Notes: generated by a model not told the origin, from the letters alone. Counted from the first letter of the stretch, positions 10,013 to 19,294 are shown. The stretch: 50,852 bases of DNA from Alcaligenaceae bacterium (GCA_029267315.1 JAJUJD010000005.1:1-50852), one strand, 5' to 3'. Translations and numbers: made by a program.

Positions 10013-10903
10013 ATGGAAACGCTAGATCTTGATGCTCTCCGGACCTTGGTGGCCATTCAGGAACAGAATGGGTTTGCAGCGGCGGCCCTGTTCCTGGGCA
10101 AAACGCAGTCTGCGGTAACTCAGCAGATGCAACGCCTGGAGTCGCAGTTGGGCAGAGTGCTGTTTGAACGACGCGGGCGCCAGAAACACCTCACCCCGCA
10201 GGGGCTGCAGCTGCTGGACTATGCAAGACACCTGCTGGCCGTGAACGACGAGGCCATGCGCAACTTACAGCAAGGCAGCCTGGAAGGCGTGTTGCGCATT
10301 GGCGCGCCTCACGACGTTGCCAATAACATGCTGCCTCCACTACTGGCACAAGTGGCGCGTAGTTCTCCCCTGCTGCAAATCGACATTCACGTAGGGCGCA
10401 GCCCTTTCCTGATGGAATCCCTACACCGTGGGGAAATCGATATGACCATCTCCAACCGGCAGGATCCGTCGCTTGAGGGAGTGGTATTGCGCAGCTCACC
10501 TACCGTGTGGATGTCTTCCGCCAGTTATGTTCATGACGTGAACAAGCCCATACCGTTGGTGCTTGCCGATGGCCCCAGCCTATTTCGCCGCCTTGCCCAG
10601 GAAGCCTTGGACAATGCGGGCATCCGTTGGACCCCGAGCTACACGTCCTCGAGCCTGATCGGCGTCAAAGCGGCGTTGCGGGCGGGCCTCGGGGTCACGG
10701 CGCGGGGCGTCGAACAAGTGGATTCCGACTTCCGCGTGCTGGGCGAGAGCGATGGCATGCCCCGCCTGCCTGATGTGGTGTACTACCTGTTCGTGCGCAG
10801 CAATGTACTTCGGCCTGTCACGCGGCGCGTGTTTGAAATGCTGAAGAGCAATCTGGGCCTGATCCGCCGCGCCGATGCCTCCTCGACAAGGGCTCCGGTA
10901 TGA
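10013..10903 (+). CDS. LysR family transcriptional regulator
   Basis: N-terminal wHTH LDALRTLVAIQEQNGFAAAALFLGKTQSAVTQQMQRLESQLG; divergent from the CDO-family gene. Confidence 0.92.
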   Translation: METLDLDALRTLVAIQEQNGFAAAALFLGKTQSAVTQQMQRLESQLGRVLFERRGRQKHLTPQGLQLLDYARHLLAVNDEAMRNLQQGSLEGVLRIGAPHDVANNMLPPLLAQVARSSPLLQIDIHVGRSPFLMESLHRGEIDMTISNRQDPSLEGVVLRSSPTVWMSSASYVHDVNKPIPLVLADGPSLFRRLAQEALDNAGIRWTPSYTSSSLIGVKAALRAGLGVTARGVEQVDSDFRVLGESDGMPRLPDVVYYLFVRSNVLRPVTRRVFEMLKSNLGLIRRADASSTRAPV

Positions 10904-12213
10904 CGCCAAACCCAGATTCCGGCCAGATATCCAATCGCACTACGGCGACTGAGCCGGATGCTCACACCGAAGCGAAACGTCGCAAGCTGCGCATTGCGCG
11001 ACGCCGTGCCACCGGCCTGCTCATTGCATCGGCGCTCATATATGTTCTGGCGACCCACTACGGCCCAGCTCACGGCGCGCTCGCCTGGGTGGCGGCTTTT
11101 GCCGAAGCGGCCATGGTGGGTGCGTTGGCAGACTGGTATGCCGTGGTGGCTCTGTTTCGCCATCCGCTGGGTATCCGTCGCCTGCCACATACCGCCATCA
11201 TTCCGCGCAATAAGGATCGCATCGCCGACAACCTTGGGGAATTCATTCAGGGGGAGTTCTTTTCACGGGAACGCATGGAAGGCCTGGTTGTGACTGTCGA
11301 CCCAGCCGCCCGTGCCGCCCGATGGTTGCTCAAGGAGGAAAACGCGGCTCGAGTGGCGGCGTGGCTGCGCACCGGGGTACGCAATGCAGGCGGTCTGCTT
11401 AATGAAAACGAGGTGCGCGCATATCTGCAGCGCAGCGTTTCGCGCCATTTGCTTTCCACAGACCTGGCCGCACTGGCCGGCAGGATCCTGGCCAGCCTCA
11501 CCCGCAGCGGGCGCCACCAGGAAGTGCTGGACTTGCTGCTGCGCTACAGCGCCGGTCAGCTTCGGCGGCCCGAACTGCAGCAAACCCTGAACGACATCTT
11601 CGCAGAGAAACTGCCACTGTACTTTCAGCGCCTCAAGCATTGGGCAGGCACCAAGGGTGGGGCCTTTACCGCGCGCACGGTAGCCGACCTTCTCGAAGAA
11701 ATCGAAGAGAATCCCCAGCATCCTTTACGAGGCCACTTCGACGACTGGCTGCGTGAGTTCACCGATAAGCTGCAGAATGACCCCGAATATCGTTGGCGAC
11801 TAGAACAGCTGACCCAGAAAATTGCCGATCACCCTGCCCTGCATCGTTATGTGGATGAAGTCTGGCGCGAATGGCGCGACGCGGCTCTGGCCGATCTCGC
11901 CGCCGATGATTCCCGCTTTGAAGCCTTTCTGGCTCGCCAGATCCTTCGTTTCGGCCAAGTCCTGGAAGACGACGACGGCATGCGCCGCTGGGTCAATGAA
12001 CGCGCACAGGCCTATGTGCCGCAGTTGGTAGAACGTTACCGGCATCGACTGGGCCAGTTCATTTCAGCCAAGATGAAGGAATGGAACGAGACCGAGCTGG
12101 TGGAGAAGCTGGAACTGAATATTGGTGCAGATCTGCAGTACATCCGCATCAATGGGGCCTTGGTCGGCGGGCTCGTCGGCCTGGTACTGCATGCGATCTC
12201 CTTATGGCTGTAA
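10900..12213 (+). CDS. DUF445 family membrane-associated protein
   Basis: ALADWYAVVALFRHPLGIRRLPHTAIIPRNKDRIADNLGEFIQGEF is characteristic of DUF445; ATGA overlap with lysR. Confidence 0.87.
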   Translation: MTPNPDSGQISNRTTATEPDAHTEAKRRKLRIARRRATGLLIASALIYVLATHYGPAHGALAWVAAFAEAAMVGALADWYAVVALFRHPLGIRRLPHTAIIPRNKDRIADNLGEFIQGEFFSRERMEGLVVTVDPAARAARWLLKEENAARVAAWLRTGVRNAGGLLNENEVRAYLQRSVSRHLLSTDLAALAGRILASLTRSGRHQEVLDLLLRYSAGQLRRPELQQTLNDIFAEKLPLYFQRLKHWAGTKGGAFTARTVADLLEEIEENPQHPLRGHFDDWLREFTDKLQNDPEYRWRLEQLTQKIADHPALHRYVDEVWREWRDAALADLAADDSRFEAFLARQILRFGQVLEDDDGMRRWVNERAQAYVPQLVERYRHRLGQFISAKMKEWNETELVEKLELNIGADLQYIRINGALVGGLVGLVLHAISLWL

Positions 12214-12249
12214 GCCTTTGATTTCAATCAAGCTATTTGAAATATACCT

Positions 12250-12277
12250 CTTGAATCAGGGGTCATTGTCCCTACAT
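12250..12277 (+). promoter_or_regulatory. Candidate sigma32-type heat-shock promoter of hsp20
   Basis: CTTGAA (12250-12255) - 14 nt - CCCTACAT (12270-12277), close to CTTGAA-N13-15-CCCCATNT. Confidence 0.65.
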
Positions 12278-12302
12278 TCTATGTAGACGGACGCCCCATG
12301 GG

Positions 12303-12343
12303 TGCTCCGGAATGTTGAGATCAACAACCACTAGCAAGGAGCA
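12303..12343 (+). promoter_or_regulatory. Candidate RNA thermometer / SD-sequestering hairpin of hsp20
   Basis: TGCTCC (12303-12308) is exactly complementary to GGAGCA (12338-12343) containing the Shine-Dalgarno; internal hairpin TGTTG/CAACA at 12313-12326. Confidence 0.45.
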
Positions 12344-12347
12344 GAAT

Positions 12348-12767
12348 ATGAACGATATCGTGCGCAGAGATCCCTTTGCCGATCTTCTTCGTGGCTTCTT
12401 TGTCCGCCCTGTAGACTTCGACCTGGACCCTACCGCCCGTGCTCCGGAGATGCGTGTGGACGTGAAGGAAAATGCCGATGACTACACGGTAGTGGCTGAG
12501 CTGCCGGGCGTCGCCAAGGAAGACATCAACGTGAATATCGATGGTCAGCTGGTGTCAATCAGTGCCGAGCGCAAGCAGGAAAAAGAAACCCGGGACGGCG
12601 AACGCCTACTCCGGACGGAACGCTATTACGGAAAAATTTCGCGCAGCTTCCAACTTGGACAGGAAATCGACGAATCCCGGGCTTCAGCCAAGTTCACTGA
12701 TGGTGTTCTTCAGCTGATGCTTCCCAAGAAAGCGCCCGTGCAAGCCAAACGACTCACCATTGAGTAA
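12348..12767 (+). CDS. Hsp20 / alpha-crystallin small heat shock protein
   Basis: MRVDVKENADDYTVVAELPGVAKEDINVNIDGQLVSISAERKQEKE; ATG 12348 with SD AAGGAG. Confidence 0.94.
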   Translation: MNDIVRRDPFADLLRGFFVRPVDFDLDPTARAPEMRVDVKENADDYTVVAELPGVAKEDINVNIDGQLVSISAERKQEKETRDGERLLRTERYYGKISRSFQLGQEIDESRASAKFTDGVLQLMLPKKAPVQAKRLTIE

Positions 12768-12799
12768 GGAGCCTCCGGTGCTTCATGCCGGCATTTCGA

Positions 12800-12831
12800 G
12801 GCCACGCAGTATAAGCGTGGCCTTTTTATTT
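12800..12831 (+). terminator. Rho-independent terminator of hsp20
   Basis: GGCCACGC-AGTATAA-GCGTGGCC followed by TTTTTATTT. Confidence 0.88.
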
Positions 12832-12918
12832 CATGCTGGTGTAAAACATCGAAGCGGCGTCTGCGGCTTCCCGCCTGTTCGACACGCACAGAACAAATCC
12901 AAGTAATCAGGAGACTCC

Positions 12919-13905
12919 ATGACCTCTCGTTTCACCGTGCTTTTTTCCGCAGCCTGTTTCAGCCTCGCCATGGGCGCCCCCGCGCTTGCCGCAGATGCGC
13001 CAGAAAATTGGCCGACCCAGCCCATCAAGTTTGTCGTTCCGTTCCCGCCCGGGGGTCCGACTGATCTCATGGCACGGTTGATTTCCGAACCCCTGGCGAA
13101 AAAACTGGGAACTAATGTGGTCGTGGAAAACAGGGCTGGCGCCAGCGGCAACATTGGTTCCGCAACGGTGGCACAGGCCAAACCAGATGGCTACACCATT
13201 TTGCTGGCAGCCAGTGGCAATATGTCGGTAAACCAGACGCTGTTCAAGAATCTGCAATACGACCCAATCAAGGACTTTGCCTCCATCATCCAGATTTCGC
13301 GATTCCCGCTGGTACTTGAAGTTAAGTCCAGCACACCGATCAAATCGGTACAGGAATACATCGACCACGCCAAGGCCAAACCCGGCGAAGTCACATTCGG
13401 TTCAGCCGGGAATGGCTCTCCGCAGCACCTGGGCGGCGAGCTCTTCAAAAAGGTTACCGGTGCCCCCATTCAACACGTACCGTACAAAGGGGCGGGCCCC
13501 GCGCTCACCGACATGATGGGCGGGCATATCTTCAGCATGTTCGATATTCTGGGCAGTTCCATGCAGTACATCGCGCGCGGGGATTTCCGCCCGCTTGCAG
13601 TGACAACAGCCAAACGCTCGCAACAGCTGCCCGATGTACCCACCATGCAGGAAGCGGGTGTGGACGGCTTCGACTATTACGCCTGGCACGGCATTGTGAC
13701 GACAGCTGGCACCCCCGAGGCAATCATCAAGAAGTACAACACGGCCTTGAACGAAATTTTCGCTGACCCTGAATTTGCGGCTCGCTGGGAAGGCATTGGC
13801 AGCGAAGTCGTCGGCGGCAGCCCCGAACAGTTCGATCAGCTGGTGAGGTCGGAAGCCGAGCGACTTGGGGAGTTGGTGCGCAGCCTTGGTGTTCAACTGG
13901 ACTAA
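12919..13905 (+). CDS. Bug-family substrate-binding protein (orphan)
   Basis: Signal peptide; WPTQPIKFVVPFPPGGPTDLMARLISEPLAKKLGTNVVVENRAGASGNIGSATVAQAKPDGYT. Confidence 0.93.
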   Translation: MTSRFTVLFSAACFSLAMGAPALAADAPENWPTQPIKFVVPFPPGGPTDLMARLISEPLAKKLGTNVVVENRAGASGNIGSATVAQAKPDGYTILLAASGNMSVNQTLFKNLQYDPIKDFASIIQISRFPLVLEVKSSTPIKSVQEYIDHAKAKPGEVTFGSAGNGSPQHLGGELFKKVTGAPIQHVPYKGAGPALTDMMGGHIFSMFDILGSSMQYIARGDFRPLAVTTAKRSQQLPDVPTMQEAGVDGFDYYAWHGIVTTAGTPEAIIKKYNTALNEIFADPEFAARWEGIGSEVVGGSPEQFDQLVRSEAERLGELVRSLGVQLD

Positions 13906-15407
13906 GGGCGAGGCACGCCGCTGGCCAGTTCAGCCAGGGCCTGCTCTGCGCCGGGATGCAAAGGAATAGTGAGCCCCATTCTGGCCGTCCGAACCGAGAC
14001 CTGACTGCCCTGTGCCGAACCCCTGGCAAGCAGGTCATTCCCATGCTGATAGACGCTCTGCACGAGGCGGGCCGCCTCGTCAGGGCTCAGCTCTTCAGTA
14101 GTAACGAGCAAAGCCGGAACGGCAACCGTTGCCACAGGAATGCGCTGCCCCGGGTAGACATGAGCGGCTATCCGGGCGGCGACCATGCCGTCATGGGCCT
14201 GGCTGAGGCGCTCCACCGCTTCATCGGCGAGCGGCAGGAGTTTAATCCCCTGCTCGCCCTCTGCCAGCATGTTTCGCAGCGGTGCAGCGGGCAGTCCAAT
14301 GACATGCGCCGCTGCGTCAATATCGCCACTGATAAGCGCAGGCAGCGCCTCGTTCAAGCGCAGTTCCACAGGCTCGTAGTCACGCCCCGCCTCCAATCCG
14401 TGCGCCGCGAGCACGCGCTGTAGCGTTGCGCGCACCGCTGAGCCTTCCGGACCAAGAGCGATGCGGGCACCTTTAAGATCAAACGCCGACTGCATCACCG
14501 CACTTTGCCTGACAACAATATGCACGTACTCGGGGTACAGGCTTCCCAATGCCCGTAAATTTCCGAAACCACCCTGGCCCTGAAAGGGCCCCGTACTGCT
14601 CAAGGCTGCATGGGCGGTGTCAGCCTGTGCCAGCGCGAGAATCACGCTGCCGCTGCGCAGAAGTTCGAGATTTTCTTCGCTGCCCCCGGTCGCCACGGGC
14701 GCGATCTTCAATTGTTCGCCGGCAGCAATCGCGGCCCATGCATTGGCAAAGGCAGCATATTCACCTCTTTCGGCGCCCGCGGCCAAGGGGTAGCCCTGTT
14801 CGATTCGGGTCAGACGCCCGGATATCCGTGCCAGTGAGCGCTGCAGCTCGCGATCGACCACGCGCTGGGCCGTCGGCGAACCACCGGCTTCAACCGAGCG
14901 GGTGATCTCCGCCAAGCGGTCCAGTGCAGCTTGCGCAGAGTTGGGTGCCGGGCCAGCCTGCACCCGCGGCCGCCCCGGCTCCTGAATGCCGGCGGGCATG
15001 ACAAACTCCCAGCTGTCAGCCTCCTTGCGATAGATTGCACTGGCATGAGCGACGATGCGGTCGCCGGCAACATTTCCCCCTGCCTTCACCCCTCGCACAC
15101 TGAGCGGACCAGCCCCAAGAGCAGTCACCAGTGACGCGGCCCCCGGTTCCGCCCAATCCCCCAGCACGAGGTCGCGCTGTAACTCGAGTTCCACATCGTA
15201 ATAAACAACCCGACGTCGCTCGTCGTCCGGCGCAGTGCTATCCGCCGCGGTACCACGGCGAGAGAAAGCCGCCACGTCGAAAACGCCTTCGCCGAAGGTT
15301 TGATCCAGCACCTGCTCGACATCATTGCGTACCACTGCTTCTTCGGGTTGCCGACCACAAGCGGCTAACGTCAGAGCCAGCAGCGTTATAAAAAAAAGGC
15401 GCAACAT
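13902..15407 (-). CDS. TAXI-family (TRAP-associated extracytoplasmic immunogenic) solute-binding lipoprotein with N-terminal extension
   Basis: Lipobox LAAC at N-terminus; VATGGSEENLELLRSGSVILALAQADTAHAAL...FGNLRALGSLYPEYVHIVVRQSAVMQSAFDLKGARIALGPEGSAVRATLQRVLAAHGL. Confidence 0.8.
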   Translation of the reverse strand: MLRLFFITLLALTLAACGRQPEEAVVRNDVEQVLDQTFGEGVFDVAAFSRRGTAADSTAPDDERRRVVYYDVELELQRDLVLGDWAEPGAASLVTALGAGPLSVRGVKAGGNVAGDRIVAHASAIYRKEADSWEFVMPAGIQEPGRPRVQAGPAPNSAQAALDRLAEITRSVEAGGSPTAQRVVDRELQRSLARISGRLTRIEQGYPLAAGAERGEYAAFANAWAAIAAGEQLKIAPVATGGSEENLELLRSGSVILALAQADTAHAALSSTGPFQGQGGFGNLRALGSLYPEYVHIVVRQSAVMQSAFDLKGARIALGPEGSAVRATLQRVLAAHGLEAGRDYEPVELRLNEALPALISGDIDAAAHVIGLPAAPLRNMLAEGEQGIKLLPLADEAVERLSQAHDGMVAARIAAHVYPGQRIPVATVAVPALLVTTEELSPDEAARLVQSVYQHGNDLLARGSAQGSQVSVRTARMGLTIPLHPGAEQALAELASGVPRP

Positions 15408-15409
15408 GA

Positions 15410-16624
15410 TCAGAGGCCTCCTACAAACGGCAAGGAAAGAAGCAGGGACAGAACGATCACATTGAGAATGTCAACGAGGAAGGCACCGGTAATGGGCACC
15501 ACGATAAAGGCTTCCGGCGCGTGCCCATGGCGCCGCGATAAGGCCTGCATATTGGCCACGGCGGTCGCGGTGGCACCCATTCCGAAACCGCAGAAGGCGG
15601 CGGATATGACGACCGCTTCGTAATCCCTGCGCATGATGCGAAAAACGACAAAGGCAGCATAGGCCACGCACGCCGCGGCCTGGATCGCCAGGATGATCAT
15701 TAGTGGTCCTGCCAGCTGGCGTGCACTGGCCAGGTCAATCGTCATCATCGAGAACGCAAGAAACAGCGAGAGTGCCACACTGCCGATGATTTCACTGGCG
15801 CGGTCGTTAAGCTGGATCTTGGCGAAAGGGCCTAGGTTGCGAATCAAAATGCCAGTGATGAGACACCAGAGAAAGCCAGGAATATTGACCGGAAGGTCGG
15901 CAAACGCCTCTGCCAAAAACTCTCCAACGCCAAGGCAGACAAACACTGCTGCCAGCGCTGCAATGAAGATGGAGGCGTCCAGCCTAGATTTTCTGGCTGC
16001 GGGGTCTTGAAGTTCAGTGGGTTCCTCATGCGCTTCCGCGGTGCCGCCAGGCACAGGCACTTTGTATCGCCGCAACAGCCACTCGCCAAGCGGGCCGCCG
16101 ACCACACCCCCCATGATCAAGCCTATGGTGGCCGACATCATGGCAAGCGCCATAATGTCCTGGATGTTATAGGTATCGGAAAAACCAATGGCGTAAGCGG
16201 CACCGGTTCCATGCCCTCCCACCAGCGTGATGGAGCCGGCCAATACCCCCATGAGCGGGTGCAGGTCGAGCACCCAGGCCATGCCCAGCCCGACCAGGTT
16301 CTGCAATACAAGGAAGGGGGCCAGCGCCACGAGGAAAAGTATCAGACGGGGCCCACCTCGCTTGAGCAGGCGCAGATCAGCCGTGAGTCCAATGCAGCTG
16401 AAGAAGATCAGCAGAAAGGTGGAGCTCATGCTGGTATCCACACTGATCTGGACGTCCATATAGGTGGATGCCACAAACACGCCGATTGCGAATAGCAAGC
16501 CGCCTATGACTGGGTCGGGAATGCTATAGCGGCCGAGAAAGCCAATGCGCGTAGACAGCAACCTGCCGACCAGCAACACCAGTGTTGCAACGAGCAGTGA
16601 ATCCACAGCAGATAAAGAGATCAT
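15410..16624 (-). CDS. gltS: Sodium/glutamate symporter family protein (GltS-like)
   Basis: YSIPDPVIGGLLFAIGVFV, LAGSITLVGGHGTGAAYA, and FGMGATATAVANMQAL motifs of GltS. Confidence 0.88.
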   Translation of the reverse strand: MISLSAVDSLLVATLVLLVGRLLSTRIGFLGRYSIPDPVIGGLLFAIGVFVASTYMDVQISVDTSMSSTFLLIFFSCIGLTADLRLLKRGGPRLILFLVALAPFLVLQNLVGLGMAWVLDLHPLMGVLAGSITLVGGHGTGAAYAIGFSDTYNIQDIMALAMMSATIGLIMGGVVGGPLGEWLLRRYKVPVPGGTAEAHEEPTELQDPAARKSRLDASIFIAALAAVFVCLGVGEFLAEAFADLPVNIPGFLWCLITGILIRNLGPFAKIQLNDRASEIIGSVALSLFLAFSMMTIDLASARQLAGPLMIILAIQAAACVAYAAFVVFRIMRRDYEAVVISAAFCGFGMGATATAVANMQALSRRHGHAPEAFIVVPITGAFLVDILNVIVLSLLLSLPFVGGL

Positions 16625-16822
16625 GCCTGCCTCTCCGTCGCGCGCCTGGGGGCACGTATATAAGCCGAATTATACGGACTCGGCATTGGCCACAGTGGTA
16701 ATGGCTCGAACTTGAGGGCACTGGGCATCAATACAGCGAATGGGCTTTGCGGTACATTTCGGAACGAGTGCACCGATTGACCACCACGGTGTGCAGATAA
16801 AGCAAACAAGGAGAAGCAGAGA

Positions 16823-17578
16823 ATGAGTGGAAAGAAATACGCCCTGGTCACAGGGGCCGGCTCGGGCATCGGCAAGGCTGTCGCGCTGGCGCTGATGAAG
16901 GAAGGCTACGCGGTGGCCCTGGCCGGCCGGCGTATCGAGGCGCTGGAGGAAACGGCCCATGAAGGCAGCAAGTTCGGCGGGCAAAGCCTCGTGCAATCCA
17001 CCGATGTTGGCAACCCGGAGAGCGTGGACAAACTATACGCCCGCATCAGCGAGGAATTCGGTCGCCTGGATGTGCTCTTCAACAACGCCGGCATTTTCAC
17101 CAAACCTGCCAGCATCGAGGACATCCCCTTCGATAAATGGAAGGCAGCACTGGACGTCAACCTGACCGGTTATTTTCTTTGCACTCAGGGCGCGTTCCGC
17201 ATCATGAAGGCGCAGGAGCCACGCGGCGGCCGCATCATCAATAACGGGTCGATCTCGGCGCACGCGCCCCGCCCTCAGGCTACTTGTTACACCACGACGA
17301 AACATGCCATCACTGGCCTGACCAAGGCCACGTCCCTGGACGGGCGCGCCTACGATATCGCCTGCGGGCAGATCGATATTGGCAATGCCGCCAGCGACAT
17401 GACTGACGTCATGCGCCGGGGCGTCATGCAAGCTGATGGCTCCGTGCGCCCCGAGCCGTTGATGGATGTTGAGCACGTTGCAAGCTCCGTCGTCTACATG
17501 GCCGGCCTGCCGCTCGATGCGAATGTCCAGTTCATGACCATTATGGCGACCAAGATGCCCTTCATCGGGCGGGGTTAA
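16823..17578 (+). CDS. Short-chain dehydrogenase/reductase
   Basis: [18 protein letters not shown] cofactor motif, [12 protein letters not shown] active-site region. Confidence 0.93.
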   Translation: MSGKKYALVTGAGSGIGKAVALALMKEGYAVALAGRRIEALEETAHEGSKFGGQSLVQSTDVGNPESVDKLYARISEEFGRLDVLFNNAGIFTKPASIEDIPFDKWKAALDVNLTGYFLCTQGAFRIMKAQEPRGGRIINNGSISAHAPRPQATCYTTTKHAITGLTKATSLDGRAYDIACGQIDIGNAASDMTDVMRRGVMQADGSVRPEPLMDVEHVASSVVYMAGLPLDANVQFMTIMATKMPFIGRG

Positions 17579-17621
17579 ACGCAGCAGGCGTCTTCCCAGG
17601 CTGTTAAACTCGCCGCTTCTA

Positions 17622-17655
17622 CAAGCACCGCCGCAAGGCGGTGTTTGCTTTTTTC
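17622..17655 (+). terminator. Rho-independent terminator
   Basis: CAAGCACCGCC-GCAA-GGCGGTGTTTG followed by CTTTTTT. Confidence 0.85.
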
Positions 17656-17725
17656 AGCACTGTCATCCGGCGGTGCATATTCAGTTTGTAGGACCCATCG
17701 ACCTGACTACAGGAGTCTTTTCCTC

Positions 17726-19129
17726 ATGGCCAGCACCTTGGCAATCATTCTCTCCCTGATACTGCTGATGTATCTGGCGTATCGCGGAATCACTGTTCTG
17801 CTTCTCGCGCCGCTCATGGCCGCCTTGGCTGTTCTGCTCTCCGGCGATATCGGCTTTCTTCTGCCCATTTATACAGACACCTTCATGAAGGCCCTGGGCG
17901 GATACGTCATGCAGTTTCTGCCCATCTTCCTGCTTGGCGCCCTGTTTGGCCGCCTCATGGCCGACTCCGGCGCCGCGGAAACCATTTCGCGCTGGATCGT
18001 TAACCGACTGGGCGAAAAGCACGCGATCATCACCGTGGTACTCGCCTGCGGCATTCTCACCTATGGCGGCGTATCCCTGTTTGTCGTAGCCTTTGCCATC
18101 TACCCGATCGCACGAGACCTGTTCCGCGCAGCCGACATTCCCAAGCGTCTCATCCCCGCCACCATCGCGCTGGGTTCCTTCACCTTCACGATGACCGCCC
18201 TGCCGGGCACGCCGGCCATTCAGAACGCCATCCCCATTCCGTATTACGGTACTAACGTTTTCGCCGCACCTGGGCTTGGCATCATTGGCAGCCTCATCAT
18301 GCTGGGGCTGGGGCTCGCGTGGCTGCATTCTCGCGCTGGCAAGGCGGCCGTGGCCGGAGAAGGCTACGGCATTCATGAAGACAACGAGGAGGCTGTGGCC
18401 GCAGAAGCAGAAAGTGCAGCTGGCAATACCATGCCACTCACTCTTGCACTGCTTCCCCTGGTGCTGGTGGTCGGTGTCAACGCCCTGTTCACTTATATTG
18501 TGTTCCCGGGCATGGACCTGTCTTTTATCCAGACACGCTTCCCCAATGTAGACCCCGCCAAGATCGCCGGGCTCTGGGCACTGATCATTGCCTTGGTGGT
18601 CGCCTGCGCCACACTGATCGTTTCACGCCTGGGTCATTGGAAGGACCTTTCCGATACCGTCAACAAGGGTGTATTTGGTTTCATGCTGCCGCTGTTCAAC
18701 ACGGCATCGGAAGTTGGCTATGGAGCGGTGATCGCCGGCCTTGCGGGTTTCGCCATCATCCGTGACGCGGTACTGAATGTTGCGCCAGGCAATCCGCTCA
18801 TTTCCGAAGCCGTGGCCATGAATGTGCTGGCCGGCATCACGGGTTCATCTTCCGGGGGTCTGAGTATCGCCTTGCAAACTCTGGGCGCTGACTATCTTCG
18901 CATGGCCCAGGAAGTGGGCATCAGCCCCGATTTGCTGCACCGCGTCGCTGTGATGGCGGCGGGTGGTTTCGATACCTTGCCGCATTGCGGCGCCATCATC
19001 ACGCTGTTGTCGATCTGCCGCCTCTCTCACAGGCAGTCCTACCTGAACATCGCCGCCGTCACTATGGGTGGGCCTTTCATCGCGCTGGTTTCGGTGATCA
19101 CGCTCGGCACCATTTTCGGCAGTTTCTGA
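17726..19129 (+). CDS. GntP family permease
   Basis: Polytopic; PIFLLGALFGRLMADSGAAETISRWIV and GSFTFTMTALPGTPAIQN motifs; ATG 17726 preceded by AGGAGT. Confidence 0.85.
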   Translation: MASTLAIILSLILLMYLAYRGITVLLLAPLMAALAVLLSGDIGFLLPIYTDTFMKALGGYVMQFLPIFLLGALFGRLMADSGAAETISRWIVNRLGEKHAIITVVLACGILTYGGVSLFVVAFAIYPIARDLFRAADIPKRLIPATIALGSFTFTMTALPGTPAIQNAIPIPYYGTNVFAAPGLGIIGSLIMLGLGLAWLHSRAGKAAVAGEGYGIHEDNEEAVAAEAESAAGNTMPLTLALLPLVLVVGVNALFTYIVFPGMDLSFIQTRFPNVDPAKIAGLWALIIALVVACATLIVSRLGHWKDLSDTVNKGVFGFMLPLFNTASEVGYGAVIAGLAGFAIIRDAVLNVAPGNPLISEAVAMNVLAGITGSSSGGLSIALQTLGADYLRMAQEVGISPDLLHRVAVMAAGGFDTLPHCGAIITLLSICRLSHRQSYLNIAAVTMGGPFIALVSVITLGTIFGSF

Positions 19130-19142
19130 CCCCGTAACGGCG

Positions 19143-19216
19143 CCTGGGGGCGCCGCCCCCAGGAAGCTCTTCAACCTCGCCTGAGCCGCGCCGGCTGTTG
19201 CATTGCAGCAGCCGGC
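19143..19216 (+). terminator. Two tandem strong hairpins downstream of the GntP-family gene (no U-tract)
   Basis: CCTGGGGGC-GCC-GCCCCCAGG (19143-19163) and GCCGGCTGTTGC-ATT-GCAGCAGCCGGC (19190-19216). Confidence 0.4.
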
Positions 19217-19294
19217 GGGCATCTCAGGACTTCCCCTAGACCGGCTGAATACCCCTCCGCCGAGTGCTGTTTTCCCACGAATACCCGCTATACT

